NCBI GenBank assembly: GCA_008692225.1
Contig: VICG01000015.1
Coordinates: forward strand, 1,381,001-1,445,000
From: Monilinia fructicola
Lineage: Eukaryota; Ascomycota; Leotiomycetes; Helotiales; Sclerotiniaceae
Direction of reading: 5' to 3'
DNA length: 64,000 nucleotides
Of the stretch, positions 44,700 through 55,319 are shown one piece after another. Under the pieces are notes generated by a model. The model made no database searches. It was not told the DNA's origin and saw nothing but the letters and a program-made list of their open reading frames with translations. Both the position numbers and the translations under genes were made by a program. Positions within the stretch are counted from its first letter, which is position 1. Every line of letters begins with the position of its first letter.

Positions 44700-45837
44700 A
44701 TGTCTAAAAGCGTTGAACATCTGAAGGATGAGGTAGGGCGGAAGGTCTCATAATTGTTATATCTGTCCTATAAATTCAAGAAACTGATAAACATCCAGGG
44801 CTCCAAGACCCAATCAATGATAGCTGGTGCGACAGCTGGATTGATTGCTAGGTAAATCTGCAATTCGTCACAATCAAAGTTTCTTTAAGCTCATACCTCT
44901 CACCCAGATTCGTGATCGCTCCACTGGACGTTGTTAAAATTCGCCTGCAACTGCAATCACATTCAGCATCCGACCCTCTCTCTCAACGGGATCTGCGCGG
45001 CTCGCCAATTTATAAAGGCACACTTCCTACGATCAAACGTATCTTCCAAGAAGAAGGATTGTCGGCACTATGGAAGGGAAACATTCCAGCAGAGTTGATG
45101 TACGTTTCGTACAGTGCGATTCAATTCACGACATATAGATCTGTCACATTGGCTCTACAAGATGCTGTTGGGGAGCATGGAATGCCAGCTGCTGCTGAGA
45201 GTTTTATCGCCGGAGCATCTGCAGGAGCTGTCGCTACAACTGCCACTTATCCTCTCGATCTACTCCGCACGCGATTCGCTGCACAAGGAGTGGAAAGGAT
45301 ATATACCTCTCTGCGAGCTTCGATCCGTGACATTGCCGTTAATGAAGGACCAAGAGGTTTCTTTCAGGGACTTGGGGCTGGAGTTGGACAAATCATACCT
45401 TACATGGGAATTTTCTTTGCCACATATGAAAGTCTACGTCTGCCGTTAGGAACTTTACATATGCCTTTTGGATCTGGAGATGCGAGTGCTGGAGTTATTG
45501 CTTCAATCATCGCAAAAACGGGTATATTTCCCTTTGACTTGATCAGAAAGAGATTGCAAGTTCAAGGGCCAACAAGAGAACGATACGTCCATAAGAACAT
45601 CCCTGTCTACAATGGAGTATTTAAGACCATGCAACATATCATACAAAATCAAGGCTACAGAGGACTTTATCGAGGACTGACTGTCAGGTATGTATAAGAT
45701 GAACTAGAGATCTCCTGGCTCTAACATTTGATAGCCTTTTCAAAGCTGCCCCAGCCAGTGCCATTACCATGTGGACATATGAACGAGTTCTTCGGCTTCT
45801 GCTTGATTGGGAAACGGCTCAGGGGAGTTCAATATGA
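44700..45837 (+). CDS. TPC1: Mitochondrial thiamine pyrophosphate carrier
   Basis: An inner-membrane solute carrier that imports thiamine pyrophosphate. Exons 44700-44732, 44799-44851, 44908-45687 and 45735-45837 keep phase and give 322 residues. The start [29 protein letters not shown] is typical of fungal Tpc1. Three carrier repeats each show the PX[DE]XX[KR] signature: [19 protein letters not shown] and [10 protein letters not shown]. Six membrane helices are expected. Between repeats lie [24 protein letters not shown] and [21 protein letters not shown], which mark the TPC1 subfamily. The last exon gives [23 protein letters not shown]. The upstream ATGTATGTC is rejected as a start because it runs into TAA. 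Confidence 0.92.
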
Positions 45838-46702
45838 TGCGTTTCTCAACGGTACATAAAGACTACTAGGTATGCCAGGTTATGACGGTCGATTCCAAAG
45901 TTGTATATAGCATAGAAACAAGGGCAAAGAAGTATACTGTCAAAATAGCATAGAATAAGAAGACCAACAGAATGACCAGTCATACCAAGCTACTTCAATA
46001 CGGTGTATGTCCCGAAATGGGAAGCCTTTTAGGGGGATTTCTACTCCGTACGAGTGAAACATTCCAAGGTTCATTAGTGCTGATGTGGTGGCTAGTTGGA
46101 TGTACAGAGTACTACTACCGGCTACTATACTCCCTCCGAAAGTATCACATCACCGGTGTATGTCGAATCTTAACGCACGTGCTTTCGGCAGATCTACGGC
46201 ACGTCAGCTTTGATAACCTTATCTCGGGCGGAAGGAGATTGATTTGATGCAACCACAGGCAGTTTGACCTTTTACCCCCCTTCATCGTGATACAACCCAA
46301 TATTACTTACTAACTACCCAGTCTCTGCCGAGTAGATATGGATGGCTACTAATATATTGTAGCTACTAATACTGCAGGAGGTCCCCACAGAACTTCTAGA
46401 GGTATATCTTGAGTGGATTGGAATGGGAATGGGAATTGGAATTGGGAATTGGAAATTGAAAAGCTTCATTCATTGCTTTCTATTCATTAGAACTATCACC
46501 TGAAATCTGAAATCTGATTTTCGTCTAGTGATAATATCAAACTCCTTATTAAATTATTCCACTATCATTTCGCTAGTTGCAAGCGCTCCCTACTCTACTC
46601 TATTTCCAACGGTTCAACCGTTGCTGTCTAACCTAAATTAAAACTCATTTGCATGTGATAGCCGTTTTCAGCAATACATTGACCAGTATTAAGATCATCA
46701 AT
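45838..46702. other. Intergenic
   Basis: 865 bp between two + strand genes. GGAATGGGAATTGG-type simple sequence lies at 46419-46460. CT-rich DNA (CTCCCTACTCTACTCTATTTCC) precedes the next start. No gene seen. Confidence 0.4.
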
Positions 46703-47863
46703 ATGCCGACAACTTTAACAACTCCGAAAGTAGAGCAATTGCTCGCTCCATTATTGGCATCTCTACCAGCAGCTTCGGTATCTCCTCAACCTCCGACTGC
46801 ACTCCTTCCTTTACTATCACCAATATTACGTCAGAGAGTTCAACTCTTATCCTCCACGTCAGATGAACCATGGCTTCCACTGCTCTGCTATGATACCTCG
46901 AAGATTTCAAAGTTAGAACAAGCAATAAGGAATGACCGACTAGAGGCACATCCTGTTTCTGGAGAGGTAGAGATTGATTGGGAGAGTGAAGTGGGAATAC
47001 AATACAGACGCCTCGACCAAGAGACTTTGCAAGCACTCGTTGTACTCAAAGATCTTTCCTTGAGCGTGCGACTTGTATGGTGTGTTGGAGATGAACTAGG
47101 TGGTGGTGATGGATGGAGAATTGGAGAAGTGGGAGTATATGACCCGGAAAATCAAGTAGGATGGGGGAACGAAGATATTGCTTCTGCCGAATCCGCTTTT
47201 ACCTCTAAACCTTCGCAAACATCTACGCAAACAAATGGCAGCCTCTCGAATCTCTCCAACGGTGCTAAAGCTCTCGACGAAGAGGATGAGGATGATGATT
47301 ACTGGGCTCAGTATGATAGTACACCCGCTCATACACCCGCACCGAATCATTCTCCAGCCCCTCAGCCAATGCAAACTGGTTCAAAAGGCGTTGATGATGA
47401 AGATTCATATTACGCACAATATGCCGATGTACAACCTGCCATGGATAACCATGATCCAGATGAGGCAGCACAGAACGGCGCCGTGGAAACATCTCTTGGT
47501 CAAGATGATCAAATCACTTCCACCCTACAAAAGAGTCTGCAAAATCATTCCCCGTCTCGCGAGGCAAAGCAATGGGGCTCGGAGTCTAGTAGTGGAAGAT
47601 TGAGTGGAGGAGAATATGTCGAGGTTGTACAGCCAAGACCTGGAAGTAGAACCAGTTCAAGTGGAAGCGAGACTGTGGCAAAACTCGAGAAGAGAGCAGA
47701 GGCACGAGAACAAAGTGAGGTGGGCATTAAACAACATATCTCAACCAGTGTAAAGAGTTTATACAGACTGGCCAAAGTAGCTGGGATTGATAGGACAGAG
47801 TTCGACAGGTTGATTCGGACAGAATTGGATTGTTTGAGTCTAATGGATGATGATGATTACTGA
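46703..47863 (+). CDS. Unrecognised acidic protein with D/E-x-Y-x-AQY motifs
   Basis: 386 residues, single exon. The ATG at 46703 (MPTTLTTPKVEQLL) is preferred over an in-frame one upstream, which lies in 5' leader-like DNA. Residues 1-150 look folded: PTALLPLLSPILRQRVQLLS, DEPWLPLLCYD, LVWCVGDELGGGDGWRIGEVGVYD. The middle is acidic and disordered, with DEDDDYWAQYDS and DDEDSYYAQYAD, and the last residues are MDDDDY. The C-terminal helix is GIKQHISTSVKSLYRLAKVAGIDRTEFDRLI. The twice-repeated acidic-Y-x-AQY motif suggests a short linear binding motif. It is likely a conserved fungal protein, but I can assign no function. Confidence 0.75.
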   Translation: MPTTLTTPKVEQLLAPLLASLPAASVSPQPPTALLPLLSPILRQRVQLLSSTSDEPWLPLLCYDTSKISKLEQAIRNDRLEAHPVSGEVEIDWESEVGIQYRRLDQETLQALVVLKDLSLSVRLVWCVGDELGGGDGWRIGEVGVYDPENQVGWGNEDIASAESAFTSKPSQTSTQTNGSLSNLSNGAKALDEEDEDDDYWAQYDSTPAHTPAPNHSPAPQPMQTGSKGVDDEDSYYAQYADVQPAMDNHDPDEAAQNGAVETSLGQDDQITSTLQKSLQNHSPSREAKQWGSESSSGRLSGGEYVEVVQPRPGSRTSSSGSETVAKLEKRAEAREQSEVGIKQHISTSVKSLYRLAKVAGIDRTEFDRLIRTELDCLSLMDDDDY

Positions 47864-48564
47864 GCATACATATGAGGTTATGAACATAGTACCATGCCAG
47901 CATATGGAATGGAGTTTTGGAATCTTCCTTGCATAAGCTGAGATATTCGGGATATCGGTGGATCACATTGGGGAAATATGAGGCTATGAATTACAAAATG
48001 AAGAACAGAATTCCATTGTGCGAATACACACTGCCTTACTAAAAGTGATTTGTATGATAGCTCCGATGAACAAGTAAAGAACCGCATGTCCGTTTCTAAC
48101 ATGTAAATAAGTATCAAAATGCATTCGTCAGGGGAATACTAGGCAGATAATCTTCCTTCTCGTGGTAACCTTGGAACTGTCCCTCCCCTCGGTGCCGACA
48201 TGATAGATAATAAGTCTTACATTAATAACAACTCGGCCAACTTGCTCAAAAGCACAGACCAAGAATTTCTCCATTGATCCAATGATACGAGTACACCCCT
48301 AATTTTTTAATCTCCATTCTGGTAACTCGTTTCCCTCGAGGGATTGAATCAACAAAACAATCCAGATCCTAGTCTATTTTGGAACCAATCTCGAGTCAAA
48401 ATTGAAGTTTTGGAAAGTTACTAAACAAATGTGATTATTGAAGAATTGAGAAACCGGGGATATCGAAAGCCATCTTGCGCCCTGTTCAAACCCCCTCCCT
48501 CCCCCCAGAGTTCCCAGCTTTATCGATCCTCCACAAGTACAGGCAGGAATAACGACAATACATA
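47864..48564. other. Intergenic
   Basis: 701 bp between two + strand genes, with a C-rich tract (CCCCCTCCCTCCCCCC near 48490) just before the ELMO gene start. No gene seen. Confidence 0.4.
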
Positions 48565-50757
48565 ATGGATCAAGCCGATATACCTTCGTTGCTCTCGAGG
48601 CTTAACAGCGATGAAGATGCCATGCGCAAGATGGCAGTTTTCAAACTACAATCCTCTATTAATGATCCTTCCTTCGCAGATGTGTTTATATCCTCTGGCG
48701 GCCTTAATGTCCTACGTCGACTGATCATGACAACCAATGCAAATACCCTCGCATACTCTCTACAGAGTTTAAGTCGTCTACTGGAAGTCGACATGGGGTG
48801 GGAGATTTTTGAGTCGCCGGGTGCAGGGGAATTGGTTGAGCGCGTTGTCGAATTAATCGTCACTCATCCCCTGGTTAATATTCTACGAGGGGCTATGTCA
48901 ATATTAGTTGCCATTGTAAGCCATCCGCAATCTTCAGGGGGACGTATAAAAATACCTGGCGCATTTGGATTCCGAGCATTAAAACCTGCCGTCGCGGTTT
49001 ATCCTCAGTTCTTCGAGATGGTGGTGTCACAGCTTAATTCTGCGGATCATCTACTATGTGCGAATGCGCTGATGCTGCTGAGTGCGTTAATGCGAGATGC
49101 GATCACAAATGACAATGGAAATGGAAAGGATAATGTGAGCAAAAGTAGCGGGACTGGAGAGGAGTGGCCCAAGTTCATCAAAAGATTACAAGACTTAGGG
49201 GTCATCAAAGCTGCGTATAGTTTGATGCAAAGCTCGGCACTGCAAGATTTATCGCATCCGTTGTTGGAATTCCAGAGCTTGACCAAAGTTCTATTGGGAA
49301 AGTGGAGGGAGGTGAAGGTGGATTTGGAAAGACCGGAACATCGACGAGCACTGAAAGGAATACACTTGGCTAGCGCACCCGAGAAGAAAGATGTTAGCAA
49401 CGGGGCTTTGGCAAAGGGGGAGACGGCAGAAAACGGTGAGAAGAAGGGAAGTCGGAAACACAATCCTGAGAAGTGGAGGCGTTTGGGCTTTGAGACTGAA
49501 AGTCCCGCTTGGGAGTTCGAAATGACTGGATTTCTTGGCATGATGGATTTGACGGATTATGTTAGAAAGAATGAAGATGGGTTCCAAAAGCTTCTGCTGG
49601 AGCAATCATCTAAACCCCTTCATGAAAGATGTCCTATTGCAAGAGCTAGTTTGATGGTCACATCCATTTTATATGACCATTTTGAGGTTGATAAATCAGA
49701 TGCAGAGGATGCGAAAACTTATTTGGTGCTGGACGGGGTTAAGAACTACGACAAAATATTCAGACCTCTACTATTACAGTGGTCAAGATTGCATTCATCG
49801 ACTTTGCAGGCTTTCTTTAGACTGTGGAAAGCCACGGGGGCTGAGCAGGATGATTTTATAAAGGTGGCTGAACTTGTACGAATATTGGTTGAGCAAGTTA
49901 TCGGACAGGCTTCTAGAACGAAGGATGTTCTGGAGATTGAGGAAGAATTAGCGGAATTCGAATATTCGAAACTGCGAAACCTGCAGATGGAATTGCTGGA
50001 ATTAACGTTCGAAGATGAATGGGGTCAACATTTACACCAAGTGAGGGAAGAACTTAAGCACGAAGCGCTTCAATTTGTCAAGGAACAGAGAATAAGATGT
50101 TTGCTTCAAGGAGCATGGTTCCCAAGGGTAATTCAACCAAAAGCCATCAGCGAAGAAGGGTCAACCTCTGCCAAAAGTTTAGGAAGAAGAATACCAACGA
50201 CAAGTTGGCGTTTTGTCAAGCTTTCACATAATCGTCGTTACTTGCATTATTTCGATTTCGATCACCAGTTGAGCAAAGAACCAACGCTTGATCAATTGCA
50301 TGAAAAGATCGACTTGAGCACCATTAGCTCGGTCGTCTCAAATGTTTCCGCATCGCCTGATGACGGCTCCAGTGTCTCTAGCTCATCGACCCTCAAAGAT
50401 ATCAATGCTCAACCGAAATCCAACACCACTACTAAAATCACAATCAACAGTTACAGTGGCGTCGACAAATCACAACCCGATGGTACTGATCCTGTCGAAA
50501 AAGCGATCCTTACCTTGATGCCTCCTACTCACAGTCTTGCATCCGAGTGGTTGGACGGATTACTAATGTTATTAAACCAAGCGCCTATCACTTCAGAAAC
50601 TAATAAATTGGTCAGCTTGGTTAGTGAATATGGATTAAAAATTCGCTTGTTGAATGTAAGGTTGGATGACGCGAATGCATTTGGGGGGCCGCAAGCGGGG
50701 ATGGGCAAGGTTCCGAGTCGCGAAGGCTTGGATGAGGATTATTACTATGAGGTTTAG
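48565..50757 (+). CDS. ELMO/CED-12 family protein
   Basis: 730 residues, single exon. In animals ELMO binds DOCK proteins to activate Rac; filamentous fungi have both partners and use them in polarised growth. Residues 1-170 are armadillo-like (GGLNVLRRLIMTTNANTLAYSLQSLSRLL, FGFRALKPAVAVYPQFFEMVVSQL). The ELMO domain follows after a Lys/Glu-rich linker (WEFEMTGFLGMMDLTDYVRK, ERCPIARASLMVTSILYDHF). The C-terminal PH-type domain is recognisable: LLQGAWFPRV, TTSWRFVKLSHNRRYLHYFDFD, then LASEWLDGLLMLLNQ and KIRLLNVRLDD, as in human ELMO proteins. No frameshift. The acidic end is EDYYYEV. Confidence 0.88.
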   Translation: MDQADIPSLLSRLNSDEDAMRKMAVFKLQSSINDPSFADVFISSGGLNVLRRLIMTTNANTLAYSLQSLSRLLEVDMGWEIFESPGAGELVERVVELIVTHPLVNILRGAMSILVAIVSHPQSSGGRIKIPGAFGFRALKPAVAVYPQFFEMVVSQLNSADHLLCANALMLLSALMRDAITNDNGNGKDNVSKSSGTGEEWPKFIKRLQDLGVIKAAYSLMQSSALQDLSHPLLEFQSLTKVLLGKWREVKVDLERPEHRRALKGIHLASAPEKKDVSNGALAKGETAENGEKKGSRKHNPEKWRRLGFETESPAWEFEMTGFLGMMDLTDYVRKNEDGFQKLLLEQSSKPLHERCPIARASLMVTSILYDHFEVDKSDAEDAKTYLVLDGVKNYDKIFRPLLLQWSRLHSSTLQAFFRLWKATGAEQDDFIKVAELVRILVEQVIGQASRTKDVLEIEEELAEFEYSKLRNLQMELLELTFEDEWGQHLHQVREELKHEALQFVKEQRIRCLLQGAWFPRVIQPKAISEEGSTSAKSLGRRIPTTSWRFVKLSHNRRYLHYFDFDHQLSKEPTLDQLHEKIDLSTISSVVSNVSASPDDGSSVSSSSTLKDINAQPKSNTTTKITINSYSGVDKSQPDGTDPVEKAILTLMPPTHSLASEWLDGLLMLLNQAPITSETNKLVSLVSEYGLKIRLLNVRLDDANAFGGPQAGMGKVPSREGLDEDYYYEV

Positions 50758-51013
50758 AGCGGGGTGCTTTTGTCATTGGATGACTCGTGGTGTATGATAT
50801 GTGGAAACGGAGCGAGGAGAAGCGCGAGATGGTGTGAGGTGAGGTGCACTTGGTATATGCATTTGGTATATGCACGCGATGGCAGGGTTGGCAGCGTTTC
50901 CTTCTTTCATTTCTTCCTGGCACCGTAGTTTTCTTTGTAATGATACCCTGGGGTTGGTCTTTTATTGGAATATGGGATAGTGGGCTGCCGTTAGTCTATT
51001 CTATATGCTATTC

Positions 51014-51080
51014 AATACATACATATATACGTACATACATACATATATACATACATACATACATACAGACATGCACATAC
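51014..51080. repeat. (CATA)n microsatellite, imperfect
   Basis: CATA units interrupted by TATATAC, CGTA and CAGA. It lies about 85 bp before the larger minisatellite. Confidence 0.85.
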
Positions 51081-51165
51081 AAATACAAATGCAAACACTC
51101 ATATGAGATGATCCATCCCTCTGATCAAACCTCTTTATACTTGGCATACTTGGCCACCCATGAAA

Positions 51166-52515
51166 TTTGTTGCATATCGATATTCCCGCCCAGACAGTCC
51201 AAGGTATTGCCTAGAGCGCGCAGCGTATCCCCAAGGAACCCGGCATCTGATCCCACACCCCATGAGCTTTTGTTGCACATCTACATTCTTGCCCAGGCAC
51301 AGCAGAGAGTCTGGGCCGGGCTTGTGTTTACGTGCCGTAGATGCCCGTACGGCGTGGAGGATTCTTGTTGCATATCGGGGGCCACGCCCAGAGAGACTAG
51401 AGGGCTTAGTTCGGTGTCATGTTAAGTTTTGGTACTCTGGTGCTCTCTTTTGTGGCGTGGTGTTGTGTTTTGTTGCACGTCGGTATTTGTGCCCAGGGAG
51501 ACTAGTGGACGGCTCGAGAAGAATCTGGCTGATGATTCGTTTGGTGGGGGCTTTTGTTGCATGTCGGCCGTCTTGCCCAGAGCCTAGGGATGCCTGGGAG
51601 TTTGCTGTTGGAAGTATGTTATACAAGTGCTCTTGTGTGATATTGGAGAGGAGTTTTGTTGCATGTCGGCGCTCTTGCCCAGAGAGACTAGTGTGTTGCC
51701 CAGAGATTCTGGTTTTGCTTAGAGTGGTTTTATGTGATGTCAAAAGACTTGGTGTTTTTTGCCGAGAGAATTCCGGCATCTCATTCCATGTGCCAAGGAC
51801 TGTTGTTTTATATCCCGCCCAGAGAATCAGCATCACGTAGTATGTGTGAAAAACTTTTGTTGCATATCGATTTTCTTGCCCAGGAAGTCTGTATCATTTT
51901 CTACGTAATTGGGACATTTGTTGCATGTCTGTTTTTTTGCCCAGGAGTCTAACATATTGCCCAGGAGTCTAACACATTGCCCAGGGGTCTAACATATTGC
52001 CCAGGAGTCTAACACATTGCCCAGGGGTCTAACACATTGCCCAGAGAGTCTGGCTCCATTGTCCATATATATGGGACTTGTGTTGCATATCGCTTTTCCC
52101 GCCCAGAGGGTTCAGTGTATATTGAGACTTAATGTTGCATATCGTTTTTCTTGCCCAGGGAGTCTAATATACTGCCTAGAGGGTCCGGTATCAATCATCG
52201 CATGTCAAAAACTTACGTTGCACATCGTTTTTCCCGCCCAGAGTTGCCCAGGGGGTCTGATGTATTGTCTAAAGAGTCTCGGGTCAATTTCCATATATTT
52301 GGGACTTCCAGGTTCCGTTGCATATCGCCATTTCCGCCGAGAGGGCTGAGTGTATATCAAGACCTAATGTTGCACATCGGCATTCCCGCCCAGAGTGGCC
52401 CAGTGAATCTCGTGTAACAGGTAAAGAGTGCCGTGTCATATCAAGTCCTCCGATTCGATATCACAGACCAATGTTGCACATCGTATTCTCTGCCCAGAGA
52501 CGCCCAGAGGCGCCA
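51166..52515. repeat. Degenerate minisatellite, at least 14 copies of a two-part motif
   Basis: Each copy has a 5' half GTTGCAYRTC, 8-14 bases, then GCCCAG(A/G), often continued by AGTCTA. Copies begin near 51166, 51268, 51363, 51469, 51552, 51652, 51855, 51917, 52080, 52131, 52214, 52314, 52366 and 52469. Spacing varies from about 50 to 200 bp. The order of the two halves never changes. The reading frame is not kept between copies, so the repeat is a DNA-level feature. Confidence 0.85.
51937..52050. repeat. 20-bp tandem array nested in the minisatellite
   Basis: Five full units of TTGCCCAGGAGTCTAACAYA start at 51937, 51957, 51977, 51997 and 52017, with a degenerate sixth at 52037. The ends run ATA, ACA, ATA, ACA, ACA and the middles AG, AG, GG, AG, GG, hinting at a 40-bp higher-order unit. 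It amplifies only the second half of the larger motif. Confidence 0.9.
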
Positions 52516-53282
52516 GGAAATTTAGTATGTGTGTGGCCCAGAGAAGCCGGCGTTCTACATTTTATACTTTAGCATGTCGTATATAGAAGAATTTCATTAC
52601 AGGTGGCGCGCAGGACATCCTGCCCAGATGATCCGGCTCTTGGCAGTCGAAAACTCTTCAGATCCAAGACTTTTAAGGTCGTGGTTGGAATTGAAGGTGG
52701 ACCTAAATATGTAGCAGGATATAATTAGAATGCTGGGCACAGATGCAGATATGCAACAAAGAGATAGAAAAAGGATGAAGAAGTAAAATGATTGGAAGGG
52801 AAGAGAAGGGAAGGGTCAGAGTATGTCGGCCATACTGTATGAAAGGTACAGTAGTGAAAAGTAGTGAAAGGTCCGTTGTAAAGAAACAATCTCACTAAGC
52901 CCAATCTAGAAAATGGTGGGTGGAAGATTTTCTCGGAAGTCGGAAGTCGGAAGTCGGGACCATTAATAAGCACCTCACGGAGTACTACGGTCAGTACTGC
53001 TGTACTGTACTCCGTAGATGTGTTAGTTGTAACCTTGCTGCCCATTAATTTACCTGGCGCCGCGTGGCTGGAAGTTTATACATGATTACTCATCCAAAGA
53101 AGAACGAACACATGGAAGGATTAATAGATTAATTGTTATTACATACAATAAATATCATCTGAATACAGTAATTGATGTTCAAATCAACTCTCCTTGTTAT
53201 TCCTTATAAATATTAAGGTTAAAGTTTCAAGACAAGCTTGGCATCCAAGTAACTTTTATACTTGAGTCGCTCCACAGGCTAT

Positions 53283-53312
53283 CGATGATGATGATGGTGG
53301 TGATGATGATGA
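53283..53312. repeat. (GAT)n trinucleotide tract
   Basis: GATGATGATGATGGTGGTGATGATGATGA, outside any supported gene. Confidence 0.85.
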
Positions 53313-53976
53313 GAGGGTGATGAAGAGCCTTGGCTACCGGCATTTCTTTTCCATTCTACCAAGGGATGTACTAGCGAGTTCCTAGTTCTGCTAGGTACTT
53401 GGACTACGTGCCAAGCAAATACGGTCAGAGGATCAAGAGGATCAAGAGGAGAATTAGCTGGGCAGTTTTACTTGGGGATCATTGATATGGTAGTGAGAAT
53501 GGGAACGAGATACCGAAATTACTCCACGGACATCCGATGATGGTCATTTTCACTCCTCTTTGTGTAGGTTTAAGGGTTCGTACGGATAACAACGGTATAA
53601 GGTAGGGTGTGAGATGGATGGGTATACTCCGTACAATGATGGCTAGGCGTGCAGAGGTGATGGGTTTTTGACGATGTATTTCCGGGGCAGGGAAGGGTGG
53701 ATTCCGTGAGTCTTCTTGAGAAATAAGGATTGGTGAATTCGTGGTCTTGATTTTAGGTTTGGGTTTAATTGATGTCTCTCGTGTTGAAGCTCGTGTAATT
53801 GACTTTTATCTATCTTTCTTCTTTTGTCCCCTTTCCACTAAACATCAGCTCTCATCACATTGCAGCATTCAATCACGTCTATCCTATTCCATTCAATCCA
53901 ATCACTTCCAATCAACCACACCCATCCAATCACACCCATCCAACCCAACCAACCAACCCCTCCCACCACCACAAAA

Positions 53977-54423
53977 ATGGCCTCCGTCACCTCCGCCACC
54001 TCCCCCATCCCCACCCTCCTAATAACCCAATTCCTCCTCTCCCACATCGCGCAATCCCCGCGCCTCCCCCGCCGCCTCCTCCATCACACCTCCAACATCT
54101 CCCCGCGCCAAGACCTCGCGACCTACCCCCCAACAAGCCTCTCCCCGCGCACCATCAACCTCCTCCACCGCTGGGAAGCCGCGCAACAAAACGCGCTCGA
54201 CAACTTCCCGATCTTTGCCGCTGCCATCTTGTTCGCCACGTTCAAGGGCGTCGACGAGAGGATCATCGCGCGGGGCGGGTGGTGGTATGTGGCGGTGAGG
54301 TTGGCGTATTGGGGGGCGTATGTCGGGGTGGAGAGGGTGCGGTGGAGCTATGTGAGGAGTGGGCTTTGGTGGGTGGGGAACGGGGTTTGTTTTTGGTTAT
54401 TGAGGGAGGGAGGGAGGATGTGA
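53977..54423 (+). CDS. MAPEG-like membrane protein
   Basis: 148 residues, single exon, from the ATG following a CCAACC-rich leader (ACAAAAATGG). MAPEG proteins are four-helix membrane enzymes of glutathione or eicosanoid metabolism. The family signature is seen in LLHRWEAAQQNALDNFPIFAAAILFAT, matching the R-x-x-A-Q-x-N-x-x-E/D-N-x-P motif. Hydrophobic segments flank it (TLLITQFLLSHIA; YVAVRLAYWGAYVGVERV; LWWVGNGVCFWLL). Fungal members of this type are often called MAPEG family proteins of unknown substrate. The gene is markedly GC- and C-rich at third positions compared with its neighbours, a bias that could mean strong expression or a different history. Confidence 0.8.
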   Translation: MASVTSATSPIPTLLITQFLLSHIAQSPRLPRRLLHHTSNISPRQDLATYPPTSLSPRTINLLHRWEAAQQNALDNFPIFAAAILFATFKGVDERIIARGGWWYVAVRLAYWGAYVGVERVRWSYVRSGLWWVGNGVCFWLLREGGRM

Positions 54424-55319
54424 GGAGGGAGGCGAGGGGTCGGGGCGGGGCGGAGGGGTATGGGGCTCGGAATTGAAGATGTGAGAGCGGATGGGTTTAG
54501 GCGGAGATGTATATCTATTTGGAGGATCGGGGACCTTTTGTTTTGGAACTGTGGATGAGATCGTAGTGAGGGAAAGAGCATGCTAGACACCGTCGTAGAT
54601 TCTTATAAGCCGAAGGAATATATGGTAGTATCACTAGCGGGGCCAAATTAATGCGATGAATGAACCCCTGAGTGTTCCATAATCCGGTAGCGAGTTTTGT
54701 CGGTTAAGGTTGTTCTCAGTTTCTTTCCAATTCACTCTCTAAAATACACTCTCTAAAGAGTATCATGGCTACAAGGCTATTTATTCCACTAATATTCTAT
54801 GTCCATACAATCACCCCTTACCATATTTTCATCCGTCACCCGAACCCTCCATATAATGAACACGCTCTCTGTCTTGATTATAGTGAATATGTAGCTTTTG
54901 AAGCGTTTTCATCTCGGCTGTTAGTTTGTTGAGTCGTGTGAATCAAGTGAATCAAGTGCTTGTTGGAAAAATAGTTTCCGGAGAACGCTCGAGTGTATAT
55001 TCTGAACGAACATATAAGGTTCCGGGAACTCACTCTGATCAATAACATCTCATCAATTGCGTAGTGAGGTCAAATTGGGCAATTATAGGATAGACTGTGT
55101 TCAATTAATGACACAGAAGGAAGACATCAACTGAATCAACGTATTCGACAAGCAAGGTTACACATTCCAATTCCGATTCAATTCTAAGGATTTCTATCGC
55201 TTTTATCCTAGCCTTTATGATTTCAACTCCACTTTGGTATAAACTTTCCAGAACGCCTTTTATATTCTTTTCGGGGTTTCCCTTACAGCTTATAACTCAG
55301 AACACAAACCTATTTCCTT
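54424..55319. other. Intergenic, convergent 3' flanks
   Basis: 896 bp. The first 60 bp are very G-rich (GGGAGG repeats). The rest is AT-rich. No gene seen. Confidence 0.4.

Larger units (their letters stand above)
50758..53976. other. Gene-poor interval with minisatellite
   Basis: 3.22 kb, including the (CATA)n tract, the 51.17-52.5 kb minisatellite and a (GAT)n tract. The 226-codon frame at 51160-51840 is made of this repeat and is not called as a gene. Confidence 0.5.

Noticed and set aside
47178..47603. 141-codon frame (+) inside the acidic protein gene
   Set aside because: Out-of-frame shadow of the 386-residue coding sequence.
51160..51840. 226-codon open frame (+)
   Set aside because: It is built from the minisatellite. 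Neighbouring copies fall in other frames, and no family motif is present.
51937..52050. CRISPR-like reading of the 20-bp repeats
   Set aside because: Units are directly adjacent without spacers, and the genome is fungal.
53799..54476. 225-codon frame overlapping the MAPEG-like gene
   Set aside because: Other frame of a C-rich gene; the MAPEG motif lies in the frame starting at 53977.
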